Of a DNA stretch of 62,355 nt, positions 1 to 11,840 are shown piece by piece. This DNA comes from Apophysomyces variabilis (taxonomy: Eukaryota; Mucoromycota; Mucoromycetes; Mucorales; Mucoraceae): assembly GCA_002749535.1 (NCBI GenBank), contig MZZL01000392.1, forward strand, positions 1-62,355. Direction: 5' to 3'. The notes below the pieces were generated by a model. The model did not search any database. It saw only the letters and a program-made list of their open reading frames with translations, and was not told the origin of the DNA. The translations under genes were made by a program, and so were the position numbers. How positions within the stretch are numbered: position 1 is the first letter of the stretch; the number at the start of each line of letters is the position of its first letter.

Positions 1-190
1 CTAAACCCTAAACCCTAAACCCTAAACCCTAAACCCTAAACCCTAAACCCTAAACCCTAATCCCTAAACCCTAAATTTATATCCTAAAGCCTCAATCCTA
101 AATCCTAAACCCTAAATCCCTAAATTTAAAGCCTATACCCTAAAGCATATATTCTAAACCATAAAGCCTAATCCTATAACCCTAACAGTG
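1..190. repeat. Telomeric repeat tract, CCCTAAA unit, with degenerate inner part
   Basis: The first 60 bases are near-perfect tandem CCCTAAA. Units then degenerate (CCCTAAT, CCTAAAT, ATCCTAAA) until about base 190. The C-rich strand reading 5' to 3' into the chromosome is the orientation of a left chromosome end. The unit is the 7-bp TTTAGGG type known from plants and oomycetes rather than the TTAGGG usual in fungi. Confidence 0.93.
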
Positions 191-1345
191 GTCTAATTCT
201 TAGTATAAATCTAAATTCTTAATTATATTTCCCTAAATCATAAAGCTTCAATATATGTTAAATTTTTAAATATTTAAACTATTATTAGCTTATATAATAT
301 GGATTATTTTTATTATTTATGGTTAATTTTTCAGATCATATATTATAAGTAACTGTAGATCATGTCAATTTATGTCATCATCCTATAGATACCAAATTAG
401 TGTTTCGGTATACTACATCAAAGATAGAACAGGATAATCTTTATTCCTACAGCTATTTTATGGCCCAATTCTGTCTTCCCTAATTATCTCTGCAACTATT
501 AATGTAATACTGCATGAGGCTATGCTTATCTGCACAGCCCTGTACCACTTGACAGTTTTAGAAATATGATTACGCGTCCTCTTTCTATACTAAGAACAGG
601 ATGACTCATCATGAATCTTGACAGAACTAATAAAAAGGCTAGTGTAAAGCACCTAATGAAGCTTCAAATCGAAGCAAAAGGAACTTCCTAGTGTTTCTAT
701 GCCTTTCTTTGTTACTTTCTTGCTCATGAGAATTAGTTAAAATTAAAATATTCTTATAATAATTCTTAGTATTAACTTCTTCATTAATCTGATATAAGAA
801 TTTGAATTTGATAAATCATTCTAATTTTATATGTTCATTAAAGTACTTAAGCATTGTTTTATTTTATTATATTCTAACGATTACATTACATTTATTATTC
901 TTTATTGCCACTTCAATTTTAAAATAATTTAATCTAAAAAATTTATAAAAAATTATAATAGTTCATTTTATTTTTTCTAAAATAAAATAATTATAATTGT
1001 TTCTCCATGGTTTTTCTCTTTTACATCCTAAAGGTGCAAAATATAGCAGAAACAAGTAAGGAAAAAAGAAGGGAATTTTTTTTGCAAATTAAAGTAATAA
1101 TGTCATATGATAGTATGATGTCATAATGGTGCAATGGCATCTATTAAAAGGATGGTCAAAGTAAAAGAAGTATATTTATTTTCTGACAAAGGTTTTAAAG
1201 CAAGGCATAAGAGAGAAAGGTATTAAAGTAAAAATAAAAGCAAAGGGGACAGAATTTTTTAGGGACTATAAAAAGCTTTCTTGTTTTATTTTTCTTCACA
1301 AAAACTTTTTTCTTGGCTGTTTAACGCCTTTTGTCAAGAGTCAAC
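191..1345. other. AT-rich subtelomeric spacer, no gene seen
   Basis: There is no open frame, tandem array or recognisable element end here. If hAT-1 resembles hAT-2, part of this stretch should be its 3' untranslated region and left terminus. I cannot find the TAGGGAT-type end, so hAT-1 appears truncated on the telomere side. Confidence 0.5.
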
Positions 1346-2155
1346 CAACACTAATTGCTGAAATGATTCCTATGACAAACAATTGCATTCAAATGGTATA
1401 AAAAACTTTGCTCATAAAAAGCATCATTTTGATAGTACTGATGTTGCTGGCACTGTTAGGTATTATAATGCCATTTCAAACAACTCTTTCCACTGCATGC
1501 TATGACTCTTCCAGTACTTCAGTGCTTGCATTGATTCTGTGAACGTCCCTTCTGCAATATACTCACTCAACTGATCGCTGAGCACCTTTGGTTTGAACAA
1601 TTGAATCTTCTTTTACAGCATTTCGTTTGATGGCACATTAAGCTTTGGACGAAAAGCTTCTTCCCAAACCACTTATACTGCATGCTTTGATTGCACAATC
1701 CATTCCGTTGGCCATTCAATGTCACTCCATCATTGGTACTTTGCATATGGATCAAGAGCTGTTGCAATGGAGTAGACTGGTGCAGTACTTCTACTGTAAT
1801 ATTCCTTCAACTTGGAATAAGCAAAGTTAGCAGCAAGAGCAATAGTTGGGAACATCTAACGAATGTAAAAGTTAGTAAGTGTTTGTAATAGTACTTTTGA
1901 ACTTGTATTTCTTACTACTATTTTTTCTTCTTTATATTTTTCCACATAGTCAAACAACCAGTTATACACAGGTATGGTACTGTTTATCATCAGATACAAT
2001 GCACCTGAAAGTTCTGAAGTAAATGTATTAAAGCCAGAAAGTAGATTCTGAACTTCTTTAACGCACTACCAATCTTCTGAAGAAAGTCTATAAGCGGACA
2101 CTTCACTTGAGGTTTGCCAAATATCATTATATGCTTTTTGCTGCTCATGTGCTCT

Positions 2156-2395
2156 CACTATGACCACAGGGTCAACTAAAAGTAGTAACATTTACTACTT
2201 TTAGTAAATACTAAAGATGCCCTGTTAGTTATAAAGTAGTAAAAAAGTAGTAACTACTAAAATTCAACTACAATGATAAAGTAGTAGAAAAGTAGTAACC
2301 ACTACAATTTCAGACAGCGATCAAGTAGTTAAAAAGTAGTGATTACTATAATTCATAGTAGTAATAAAGTAGTAATAAAGTAGTGATGGTAAAGT
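2156..2395 (+). repeat. CACTA-1 left terminal and subterminal repeats
   Basis: The terminal inverted repeat is followed by repeated AAAGTAGTAA and TACTACTTTTAGTA words in both orientations. Such clustered subterminal words are the usual binding sites of CACTA transposition proteins. The same word dominates the right end. Confidence 0.8.
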
Positions 2396-3407
2396 ACGTT
2401 TTATTAGATAAAAGAACCCATGTAATTACACTAAAAAAACTAGTCCTATATTTTTGTTTACATTTACTTACCATGACCAGAAAAGAAAAATATATGCAAA
2501 CGCATTTTAACAAGGATAATAACCTTACAATGAGAACAATGATTAATAAATAGAGTTAACGTTGTCAGCCAAAAAGATTTTCAAAGTAAGCCTCATAGAT
2601 AGCTGCAATACAAGGATCTTATGAAATACAAAAAGATGAGTAACTATAAACCATATGAAAAGGATCCTTTACCTTATAGCCGTAATGAAAGTGAGAACAG
2701 ATTTCAAGTTATCTGTACAATAGCGATAAAGCAGTGACAATGCCATTTACTGTGCAAAGCTTTATACTAGTATACTAAAAAAAGAGAGTGTTAAACTTTC
2801 AATTATAAGCACAGCAATAAGAAGTAAGCAACTCAATTACCTTGGTAAAACTAATTTTGAGTGCTGAAGCTGTACAGTGTTTTGTTTGGAATGAGGCGCA
2901 AAAGTGATAGTGATAGTTGAGTGTACTATAGAAGGTATAAGAAGACGTTGTAAGAAATAAACAAATTACCTATTGACTGACAAAAAGCACTATATAGAAT
3001 GCCCATTAGCGCCAACATTAATTGCCTGTAGTATAGAGAGGTTAGCATGTACTTCGTTAGACAATAGTACCTATACAAACAATGTTAGAGTAGAATGAAG
3101 GAAAGTAATAACTTGCACCCCAAAAAAAAAACTTTAACCAGTATTAGGAGAGACGAAAAGAAGAATAAAAGAAGAAAAAAAAACGATGGTGGGAACTTTT
3201 TACTTGGTTTTTTGAGTTGATCTTGACACAGATTTTTATTAGTTAAATAGTTCTTATATCTGACGCAACCTATTTTAAACTGTGGCCGCCTGTAACCTTA
3301 TAGTTCTGAAATATAAGCAAGTGACTCTTTTACTGTTAGTCATTGCTTTGAGCAGAAAGTCTAACATATGTTTATCAATAAGCATGCAATCAAGACATCA
3401 CATTTAC
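2396..3407. other. CACTA-1 non-coding stretch
   Basis: This lies between the left subterminal array and the 3' end of the accessory gene. It is AT-rich and I see no gene in it. Confidence 0.5.
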
Positions 3408-4112
3408 TTACCTGTTATGTTGATTATAAGCATTCTGCCATTTGCACTTAATCAGACAATCTGCCCCCCAGTAGTTCTCGCAAAGGTCCAAAGGGACACC
3501 CATCTCTAGCGCCATTGCCTCTATAGTAAGATAAGCAGCTTTGCGCTTTTTACCTGGCACCTTGCTCCAGCTGTGTGTAGTCACTGAAAAACCACATGCC
3601 ACTTCTAGTTGCTGTAACACTGTTTGCACCTTCTGTCCTAGATGCAGGTACTGGGATTGCAAGAATGACACTGGCGACTGAGGGTGCTCATGGCAGATAA
3701 GAAACTGTAAGCTTCGAAGGATGGAGCTTTTTCCCTGCTGTCTTTTGTGATCCCTTGCTTCTAACCAGTGCAGAGTGGACGTATCCAAGTCAACAGGCAA
3801 GTGAGACTGTAACAGAAGAGGTTAATTCCAAATATCTTTGGGAACCTAGCAGGAAGGGGGAGTTTCACTACGAACAATTGCCATAGGAGCATTGTTTGGA
3901 ACACTTATATCACCCAAGATGCTGAACTGTTGGCTGCCAAACTGCTGGCTACTGAACATAGACAAAGACTCCACCTGCTGTTCCAACATAACCTTGCACA
4001 CTGATGCCTCAACCAAACCAGGAAGCTTCTCATCTATGACCTCGCTCAAGATTCTATGCAATTCTGCGTTTGCATTTTCTCGCCTTTGGTTGTTGTTGGT
4101 AGTTGATGACAT
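3408..4112 (-). pseudogene. CACTA accessory protein, unknown function (copy 1)
   Basis: The start is the ATG at 4112 (MSSTTNNN), matching MSTTASNN of the CACTA-2 copy. Exon 1 ends at 3846. A 39-bp intron, 3845 to 3807 (GT..CAG), rejoins the frame at 3806. The codon just before the donor is TAG, one change from an AAG that would fit AG|GT, so this copy has a nonsense codon at the exon border. The C-terminal half carries CGFS, WSKVP, then MGVPLDLCENYWGAD and WQNAYN, all conserved in CACTA-2 although the two proteins are otherwise well diverged. The N-terminal part looks helical. I recognise no known domain. By position it corresponds to the second gene (TnpA-like) of plant CACTA elements, but homology is not shown. 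It is divergent to the transposase gene. Confidence 0.7.
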
Positions 4113-5002
4113 TTTCAATAAAAAAATAAAGTGATGTTAAAAGAGATAATAAATACGTACCTTTCAAATCTTACTAGTATTTATATTAGTCACTAAAAAA
4201 AAGTGTGTCTTCATATGACATGATGTTGATAATCTGTTCCATGAGTCATAATGAACATCTTCCTAATTTATAATAGAATGGTCATGTAGAATCACCATAG
4301 TCTTCTTGCAAACTATATATGATAGGTGTAATTGGTGTGTACAGGGACAGATCAACTGTTACTCAAGGAAAATATTGCATAATGATTGGACAGTTGCCAT
4401 AAATAGCAGCGCTGAGGTTACTGTTCACTCAGCCAAAACAAAAAATTCAAGCGGTGTTGATATTGTGAATTTTTGTCAATAAAAAGTTTTTAAAAAAGAA
4501 AACTACAACGACTTTGTAAGAATATGCATGTTACCATTAACACGTTCACTTGTCTTACCTTTATTATTCAGGAATATATGCGATTTCAATTATTCCATGT
4601 GGAAATCAATCCATCATACTCAACGTGAATCATACTTACCAGCACCAATCATGAACTCACCTTTACAATCGCTCTTTTAATATACATTACACGTTAGCTT
4701 CCATGTCACGTATGAATTCTAACAACAAGGGGAGCCAATCACACTGCGTATACAAGTGTGTCAATTGATGTACAATTATACTGTCAGTGAAGCTCTTCAA
4801 ATTACATATGCGCTATATCTGCATGAACCAATACCTGCAAACCTTCATATGATTACTCACAATAATGACGACCAAGATATTACAATACCATGACAAGATT
4901 GGTTGACAGAGAAACCAGTCAACAAGCTATCGACAGAGTGAATAAGATATATAAAGTGAAAAAAAAGGACATCCATATTCAATCTTTTTCTATCAACTCA
5001 CT
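4113..5002. promoter_or_regulatory. Divergent intergenic region of CACTA-1
   Basis: This is 890 bp between the two divergently oriented CACTA genes, so it must hold both promoters. TATATAAAG at about 4950 lies some 50 bp upstream of the transposase ATG. No other coding signal is seen. Confidence 0.5.
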
Positions 5003-8000
5003 ATGACCCTTCCAACTATTATTACCTGCCATATCTGCCATGTTACCTTTACTGGACTCAAGCATTATAACCGCCATAGAAGAGCTTGCTTTATATAGCA
5101 TGAAAAGCGAGACATTCATTTGTTGGAGCTTAATGAAGAGGCTATGGTATAACGATTGTTAAAATAGTGATTAGAATAGTCATTAATATATTATGGTTAG
5201 GAAACTGAGGAACATACTGAAGATGTTGAAGTCCCTGCTGTTAAGAACGATTGAGAGATCGATATCCTGGACTTGATCGACTTGCCAGACAGCGTTAATG
5301 AAGAACCAGAAGAATATGACCTACTTGATATGCTTTTTGACTTTCTGTCAAATGGTGATGAAGTAGTTGGAGAAGCTATGGAAAGCCAGAACTGTAAGCA
5401 ATGAAAGCATGTTCTGCACTTACTGATATGCAAAATAGTCAACTCTGATCCTATGGATCTTTGTTCTGATGAAACGAATGACAGTGCCCATACATTTGAG
5501 TACAAGAAACATACTTCTTGGACATACACAGAATGCATGAGCGTCAAACTTTACATGGCCGCAGTCAGCTCCAACATCTCTCGTAAGGCTTACGACAACA
5601 TGGTGAAGATCTTCAATGAATTCCTTAAAATCGTGCAAAACGGTTAGTGTCATTTCATTGTGCATTTCACGTTTCTTACCAATATGTAGATCGGAATCAG
5701 CGACACTGCCCTCTGCTCAGTTACCACTTGTCTGACAAGCTAGTAAAAGAGGAATATGATGTACAGCCAGAAATATATGACGTATGTTGTAATGGTTGTA
5801 TCTTGTACATGAAAGATGAACCTAAGACTGTCTGCAATGAATGCAAAGAAAGCCGATACAAGGAATCTAACAAGCGCCAGGCAAATGGTGAACCCATTTT
5901 GCAGCCAGCGCAGACAATGAAGATCCTTTCAATTGCTGGACAGCTGGCTCGCATGCTTGGTAATGAGGAGATGCGCAAGCTCCTGTCCTACCGTCATAAT
6001 TTCCAGAATGAGGAAGGGATGTACAGGGACATCTTTGATGGGACAGTATACCAATTGCTATGCCATGATAAGGACCTGTTCAAAGGAATGCATGACATCG
6101 CCCTGACGTTGTACGTCGATGGCTTCCAACCATTTAACATGAGCAAAACTTCTTTGACAATATTGCATCTTGTTGTTCTCAACTTTGATTCCTCTATTCA
6201 GTAAGTATCAGATTTGAATTAAGTAATTACGCTAACTTTAAGATCCTTACCATGCACAGATATGAGAATCACAATATGCTTCAAATTGGTATCACTCCTG
6301 GTCCAAGAAACCCAAGGGACCTGTGGACGTTCCTTGAGCCTATGCTTCGTGAGCTGTGTCAATTGGAAAATGATGGTATGGTTGTCAAGTTGCTGGATGG
6401 TACGCGATTCAGGGCAAGAGTTTACCTGCTACTAGCCACTAATGACATTCCTGCTGCCGCCAGTCTTTGCAATCATGCCACCTTTTCACATACGTATGGC
6501 TGTCGACAATGTTTGATTGAGGGAAAAAAGACGACTGGCATGTACTTCATTCCGAACCAACAGCAAACTTTTACCATGCGATCGGTGGAGCAGTACAAAC
6601 AAGGTGACAAGGTACGTTGCGTTTGCTTCAGCACAGATCAGGCATAAGATGCTGACAAGCTGTCATATCACCTTTGCAATATCAACAGGATAGAGGTATT
6701 AGGGCGCCAGTTCCATTTGCACACCTACGATCGTTCACAGGATCTTTGTTCTTTGGGCTCGATGAGATGCATCTGCTTGGGCATAGATTGGCAAGACTTC
6801 TATAGAACTTGTTGCTCAACGATAAACAAAAGTTTGGTGACAACACGATCACAGAACAATATCCTTTCAAGCTAAAGACAGGTATCACTTTGTGTATGAT
6901 TGGAGATGCAGTACAGAGCTCTCGCCAGTATATGCCTACTGCATTTCAGGGTAAATGGAACAATACAGCAACTGATTCAGGCCATTACCGGGCAGTCGAC
7001 TGGCTAGACTTCCTTTTGTACGTTGTTTCTACCATCATAGTCGACAGCCTGGAGGAAGATGAGACCCATTTTGCAGTTCTGAAATTGATCCTTGCTTGTC
7101 AAATAAGTTTGCAGTGGGAAATCAATGCAGCAGATCTGAGCACTATTGAACAGTATGTTATTGTATAGAAATATATACTGTATCTAATACCTTCTTTTCG
7201 TCATTTAGAAACATTCGTGAATGGCAGTCTTTCCTGTTGGCGCACTACAATAATGGCAAAGGAACACTTAGACCACCGGTATTTACCATCACGCAACATT
7301 ACCTTTTGCACATTGCCAGTACATTGTGCAATCTTGGCCCTCTACGTTCCTTTTCTGCACGCTGTATGGAATGTACCAACGGTCTGTACAAAAAGATGAT
7401 CCGATCAATGGCCGCCCTAGGACAAAACGCAAGCAATCTTATTGAGAAGCTGGCAGCTTTCCGTTTCATAGAACGTGTGCATCCACAATTGCAACAGTCA
7501 GTACCATATGATGAGTTATCCTATCTGTCCTCAACATCAGAATCCACTGAACCACAGATATGGAGACCTTACCATAAAGAAATCGACCTGCATTCATTTC
7601 TCGGAATAGAGGGCATCATAGGAGATATGCTGCGAAATGCATTAGCCAGTTTCTGGATAAGTCACTGCAAGTTTGAAGCAAGTATGCCAGTAGACAATGT
7701 TATTCTGCAACTACATCTACACTTCCTGTTGGCCGGTCGCGTATGGAAAGATAGCTGTGTTTATGCCAGTAAACTCCATGACCGCTAATATGGATTAAAC
7801 AGATGTAACTCACTTGCTATATATGAGTTCACTAAGATGAGGTAAGATGCCCAGTCGTTTTATCATACAATGCCTTACACGTTTTCAATCTTCATTTAGT
7901 CAGTCTGGACGAGAACATCGTGAAGTGTTTGTTGGTGAAACACAATTTTTTATTTACCATCAACATAACACTGACAAGTGGATTCTGGCTGTTGTGCATT

Positions 8001-8215
8001 TCTACTGAAATCTTCAGCAGGAACGCGATCAGTTTCTGGTCCTCATCAAGAACCCATCTGATTCTGGGATGCTGAAGGTTGTTGACATTGGGGGGTTAAA
8101 CGAAGCTGCTGGATTGATTCCAAAGGTGAATTCCACTACACAGTTTCATATTGTTTGGCCGTATGAAAAAACCAACAGAAGGTTCAAGTTCGGCAACCCC
8201 AGCTCCCTTGGGTAG
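5003..8215 (+). pseudogene. Tnp2-family CACTA transposase (copy 1), eight exons, with stops
   Basis: The ATG at 5003 opens MTLPTIITC and a zinc-finger-like CHIC-x12-H-x3-C motif. An acidic linker follows, then a Tnp2 block: VCCNGCILYM, CNECKESRY, YVDGFQPF, LQIGITPGPRNP and YGCRQCLIEGKK. Further motifs are FFGLDEMHLLGH, FQGKWN, GHYRAVDWLDFLLY and a C-terminus ending KFGNPSSLG before TAG at 8213-8215. Seven GT-AG introns fit the reading: 5147-5200, 5394-5438, 5643-5689, 6201-6259, 6612-6688, about 7152-7208 and about 7840-7899. CACTA-2 has introns at matching places. In-frame stops include TAG at 5096-5098, a TGA in exon 2 and TAA after HDR near 7787. The protein would act in the nucleus, cutting CACTA ends. 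Confidence 0.83.
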
Positions 8216-8744
8216 TCATGACCTTTTTTTTTCCCCACTGCCAACTTCTTTCTGGTATTGCTTACGTAGTCTTTTCTTTCCTCTTTTTTCTTTTCTTCCT
8301 TTTTCTCTATTTCCTTGTTGTTATTTTTTGTTTGACTTATAAATTATTTTAGTAAACTTTGCCTCATCCTTGTCATACTTCTACCTTATAAAGTTGTCCC
8401 AATTAACTATATAATGCCCCAATCACATCCCATCACACCAAGCGTCATAGTATCAAAGGACTATATAGTTATAGTGATCTCATCCCATCCGTTTTAATAA
8501 ATTCAATCCTGTTAAGAACGTATTTGCTATTGACCATAATCACCTTCAGAACACTGTCTAACTTACAAATATATTATACTGAAACCTTTCGGATTCATAG
8601 TAAATCCCACTTAACAAGTAGACATTCACAAATACTAGAAGTGTAGACACATTAGCATCACCAGAAGTAACTTTTACTTGAAGCGATCAGTTTCTAAAGC
8701 AGAATATCAGATATTACTAAAAAAAATACAATAGCTACCATTAG
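8216..8744. other. CACTA-1 3' untranslated stretch
   Basis: A T/C-rich tract at 8221-8340 directly follows the transposase stop codon, as it also does in CACTA-2. Nothing else is seen. Confidence 0.5.
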
Positions 8745-9042
8745 TGAACTTTTGCCACGCTAACGAATTAATCACTACTTTTAGAGCATATTAGCTACTT
8801 TAGCACGTTCACTACTTTTAGAGTGGATTTACTAATTTTAGTGTAGCTTTCACTACTTTTAGAGTAGACTCACTACTTTTAGTATGCACTTCACTACTTT
8901 TAGTGAGAAATTCACTACTTTTAGTGATTTTACTACTTTTAGTACAGATTTACTACTTTTAGTGCGTTTTCACTACTTTTAGTGCGTTTTCACTACTTTT
9001 AGTGTGTTTTCACTACTTTTAGTGAGGTCTGTGACCATAGTG
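8745..9042 (-). repeat. CACTA-1 right subterminal array and terminal repeat
   Basis: About ten copies of CACTACTTTTAGTG or close variants are spaced roughly 20-30 bp apart, ending in the terminal repeat. The word is a near-palindrome and is inverted relative to the left end. Confidence 0.88.
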
Positions 9043-10340
9043 TCTTTGGAGCATCATAAAGGTAGAGTTCCAGCGTGTCTTAATATCCATGATCAATTCT
9101 TTGCTTGCTAGACTGTTGGCAGTACAATATCATTTGTACATTTCTCTTCTTTGTAGTGAAGATCTAATCTTGATGATACCACGATGAAGACGTTGGATAA
9201 TGTTACCTACAAGATAAGTTCAGTTACTATTGGTATGTATTTTTGTAACAGTAATGCTTACCAACAGAATTGCTAATAGTATTCTCATTTCTATCAACAG
9301 TTTGATCACCATTCAAATCATTATTGGCCTCTGCTAGCAATCCATCTTTTATAACTAATTGTGCTGCTAAATTGATAATATGTCCAATGCAAAAGATGCG
9401 ATTTTTCATCTGCCTTGAAGATGCCACTTCCAACTAATGTTTCCAATTCTCTTGCCATTGCGATCATGCTGGATGCATTGTCTGTTGTTATGAAAAACGG
9501 TTTTGAGGTAAGATCAAATTTAGCTAACATCATCATGATTGTCTGAGCCATGTTTGATCTAGAATGAGGGCCGTTGAGAGGTTCAAATCCAATAATGATT
9601 GATTGTTGCTTCCAGTTTAAATCAATCCAATATGCTGTTATCCCAAAGAATGCATCTCTAAGATCACTTGTCCAACCATCAACCGTGTATGACATGTAAG
9701 GCTGATCCTTCAGAAGATCAGTTATTTGTTGCTGATACTGTTCATAGTATTTCTGGTGATCACATTTGATAGTAGATGCACTAGGAAGTTTTAGGCTGGC
9801 AAGATCAGGAGCACTATGAGCGAGATAAAGGAGTTCTTGCAACGTTTGATGAGAAACAGACGTGTATGGAGAGGCAGTAGATATCATATCAGCAACAAGG
9901 ATTTGCTGAAACTTTTCTTTGCTAAAAATTGATTTTTGGACCATTCTATCAGCATTGGTAAAGTACATATTGAGAGGCCCATTGAAAAGAGGAATAGAAC
10001 CAGCACTAGCAGCAGGAGAATCTTTGGAAATTTTATGCTTGAATAAAAGATGTCTGATTACATTGCTAGTAGATCCATCACCACTGGCAAACTCATGGTT
10101 ACAACAACTGTCAGAATGACTAACATAGTTGCAAACGATCTTGTTAACACCTCCAACATTTTGCCAGGTTGCCCAATTGTTTACAAAGATCCAGCTGGTT
10201 GAAGTCCTTTGCTTCTTGTTTGGTGGGGCAGGTGACGAACTGTCATCAATGTTTGCTTCAATCAACATATATGACTCTTGTCTTAAAAGTTCAGCATCTG
10301 ATCCAGCATCCTCAATTTCTGTCACCATAGTGGACAACAT

Positions 10341-11384
10341 ATCCTGTATATAATTAGATATGGCTAAGAAGGTATATTACTTACATCAGTCAATTCAGAA
10401 GCTTGATATTGAGCATTGGTCAAGCTTTCAGCAAATGAATATTGCATTGTGTCAGGTAAGAAAAAAGATAACAGAGAGATAATGCTTTTCTCATTGGTTA
10501 ATGCTTTCTGATTATATAGCTTTCTACCACAGCACTTGTACAATCTTCTTTTTTTTCCTTCTACTTCAAAACAGGAAGTTTACTACGTCATTACTACGAT
10601 AGCAGCTTTACAATAGTTGTCAATTACTGCAGCAGGACATGTTCTTAGTAAGATTGGACCTTTTAGATTGATCTTCAACTTCACCAAAGTCAGCATCCCT
10701 TTTGTAATAATTTACTGCGGTTGCTGAACATCATTACATCGTGCCAACCATTGTTTCCTTACTGCAGCAGTCTTTGCAAATGTATATGCTTTGGCCTAAT
10801 AGTAGAGTATTGAAGGTAAGCGTTTTATATAATGCCTGTTTTAGCTGTTCAATTGCTACAAAAATAAAATGGAGAGCTTTTTCATTTATTCTTTGTTATA
10901 CATAAACGAGTTTTGACATAGTAGTCAGTTTAAGCTTTACGCTTGTAATGTCATGCTGCTTTGTCATTATGAAAATCTGAATCAACATGTGTTTAGACAT
11001 TCCACTAATCTTGCAAAGGGTACTTTTTTTTCTTTTTACTGTGGCAAGCTTCTCAAACATTTTTCTTCTCCCCAACAGACTTCTTGCAAAAGACTACAAT
11101 AAATCTAAACTATGAAAACAGATTGTTGCCTTTCACATTTGATTAAGAACAACATTGTCATGCTAATGACAGTCAAAATCAGATGCTTTTACTTTAACAG
11201 TGTAATGTAACTACTATTTGAACATGCATAGTTGCAATGCTGAATGACAATTGTTCACTTATGCGTTCTTATCTTGACACCCAATAAACATGTCTTATAA
11301 TACTGTTTAAAAGGAATGCATTTGAATGCTTTTACTGACTAAGACATTATTGAACACTTTTTTCTATGGTGACTCTACCTAGAA
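10341..11384. other. hAT-1 upstream (5') non-coding region
   Basis: This lies between the hAT-1 start codon and the right terminal repeat. hAT-2 has an equivalent stretch of about 1.1 kb (28150-29245). No gene is seen. Confidence 0.55.
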
Positions 11385-11529
11385 AAGCTAAACGGGTTAA
11401 ATGGGTCAGGTCAGGTTACTACTTTCTTGACCCATTTATTAACTGGGTCATAAAATAGCAACCTGTATCCAGTCTAAATGGATACAGATTGGGTCAGGTT
11501 GACAAGTCACAGATATATGGTGATCCCTA
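11385..11529 (-). repeat. hAT-1 right terminal repeat
   Basis: The segment contains alternating GGGTTAAATGGGTCAGG and GGATACAGATTGGGTC words and ends GATCCCTA. It has the same architecture as the two ends of hAT-2. The CCCTA end fits the TAGGG-type hAT terminus. The 8-bp partner duplication cannot be tested because the left end is missing. Confidence 0.6.
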
Positions 11530-11533
11530 CTTA

Positions 11534-11669
11534 CAGTCCATGCAAATTCCATCCACAGAGTGGGACCACCACCTTGGTTCTCTGTCTAAAGGCTTGTGTC
11601 ATCTGACACATATGATCTTTTCTCATATTGAGAAAGTCCACTGGTCTTCTGTAGTAACGGCTCAACAAA
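11534..11669 (+). pseudogene. Retroelement ORF1-like protein, 5' fragment
   Basis: The open frame MQIPSTEWDHHLGSL runs to VVTAQQ. Excising CACTA-2 and one copy of its aaa duplication continues the frame without a break into KEQQSARA at 24165. The left side is cut by hAT-1. The fragment belongs with the lysine-rich C-terminal part and the reverse-transcriptase fragment downstream. I do not recognise the domain. It is the N-terminal remnant of a protein that lies directly upstream of a Penelope-like or other non-LTR reverse transcriptase. Confidence 0.55.
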
Positions 11670-11840
11670 CACTACAGTAACCTGGTTCACTAAAAGTAGG
11701 GAAAATTCACTGAAAGTAGTGATCCCTACTTTTGTACAGGTAGGGAAAATCCACTGAAAGTAGGGATCACTGAAAGTAGGGAAAAATCACTGAAAGTAGT
11801 GATCACTGAAAGTAGGGAAAAACAGTGAAAAGTAGTGATT
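11670..11840 (+). repeat. CACTA-2 left terminal and subterminal repeats
   Basis: Repeated CACTGAAAGTAGTG, CACTGAAAGTAGGG and close variants directly follow the terminal repeat. The word differs from the CACTA-1 word by one core base (TTTCAG instead of TTTTAG). Confidence 0.85.

Larger units (their letters stand above)
2156..9042 (+). mobile_element. CACTA-1 (EnSpm/Tnp2-type) transposon, complete
   Basis: The left end reads CACTATGACCACAGG and the right end, read inward, CACTATGGTCACAGACC. The 3-bp target duplication tct lies at 2153-2155 and 9043-9045. CACTA termini and a 3-bp duplication are diagnostic of the superfamily. Inside are two divergent genes, an accessory gene on the minus strand and the Tnp2 transposase on the plus strand, plus subterminal repeat arrays at both ends. 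The length is 6,887 bp. It sits inside hAT-1 and so is younger than it. Both genes contain nonsense codons, so this copy is unlikely to be autonomous. Confidence 0.92.
1346..10340 (-). pseudogene. hAT transposase (hAT-1), interrupted and frameshifted
   Basis: The gene starts at the ATG at 10340. The first 339 codons hold a BED-type zinc-finger region (Cys pair near residues 69 and 79, His pair near 100-105, ending in HLLFKH). The catalytic-domain start follows, including the TVDGWTSD motif and ITTDNASSM. A one-base insertion in an A run near 9410 shifts the frame, and the next hAT block (CIGHIINLAAQ) continues in another frame. After CACTA-1 the minus strand at 1346-2155 encodes the C-terminal dimerisation (hATC-like) block, with LKYWKSHS and YLTVPATSV visible and several stops. 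hAT transposases cut and paste DNA in the nucleus through an RNase-H-fold DDE site. Both halves align block by block with hAT-2, which supports the join. Confidence 0.8.
1346..11529 (-). mobile_element. hAT-1 DNA transposon, split by CACTA-1
   Basis: The element holds a hAT-type transposase read on the minus strand, with N-terminal half at 9060-10340 and C-terminal half at 1346-2155. The halves are separated by CACTA-1, and one copy of the tct target duplication rejoins them. The right terminus at 11385-11529 is a diverged long repeat ending CCCTA on the plus strand, like both ends of hAT-2. The left terminus is not visible near the telomere. The element is dead: it has one frameshift and several stops. 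Confidence 0.75.

Noticed and set aside
5197..5547. Long minus-strand frames inside the Tnp2, gag-pol and hAT genes
   Set aside because: They are antisense or other-frame shadows, without domains and with composition set by the real gene.
8745..9042. CRISPR-like spaced repeats
   Set aside because: The short repeats are CACTA subterminal words. Spacers are irregular and the context is eukaryotic.
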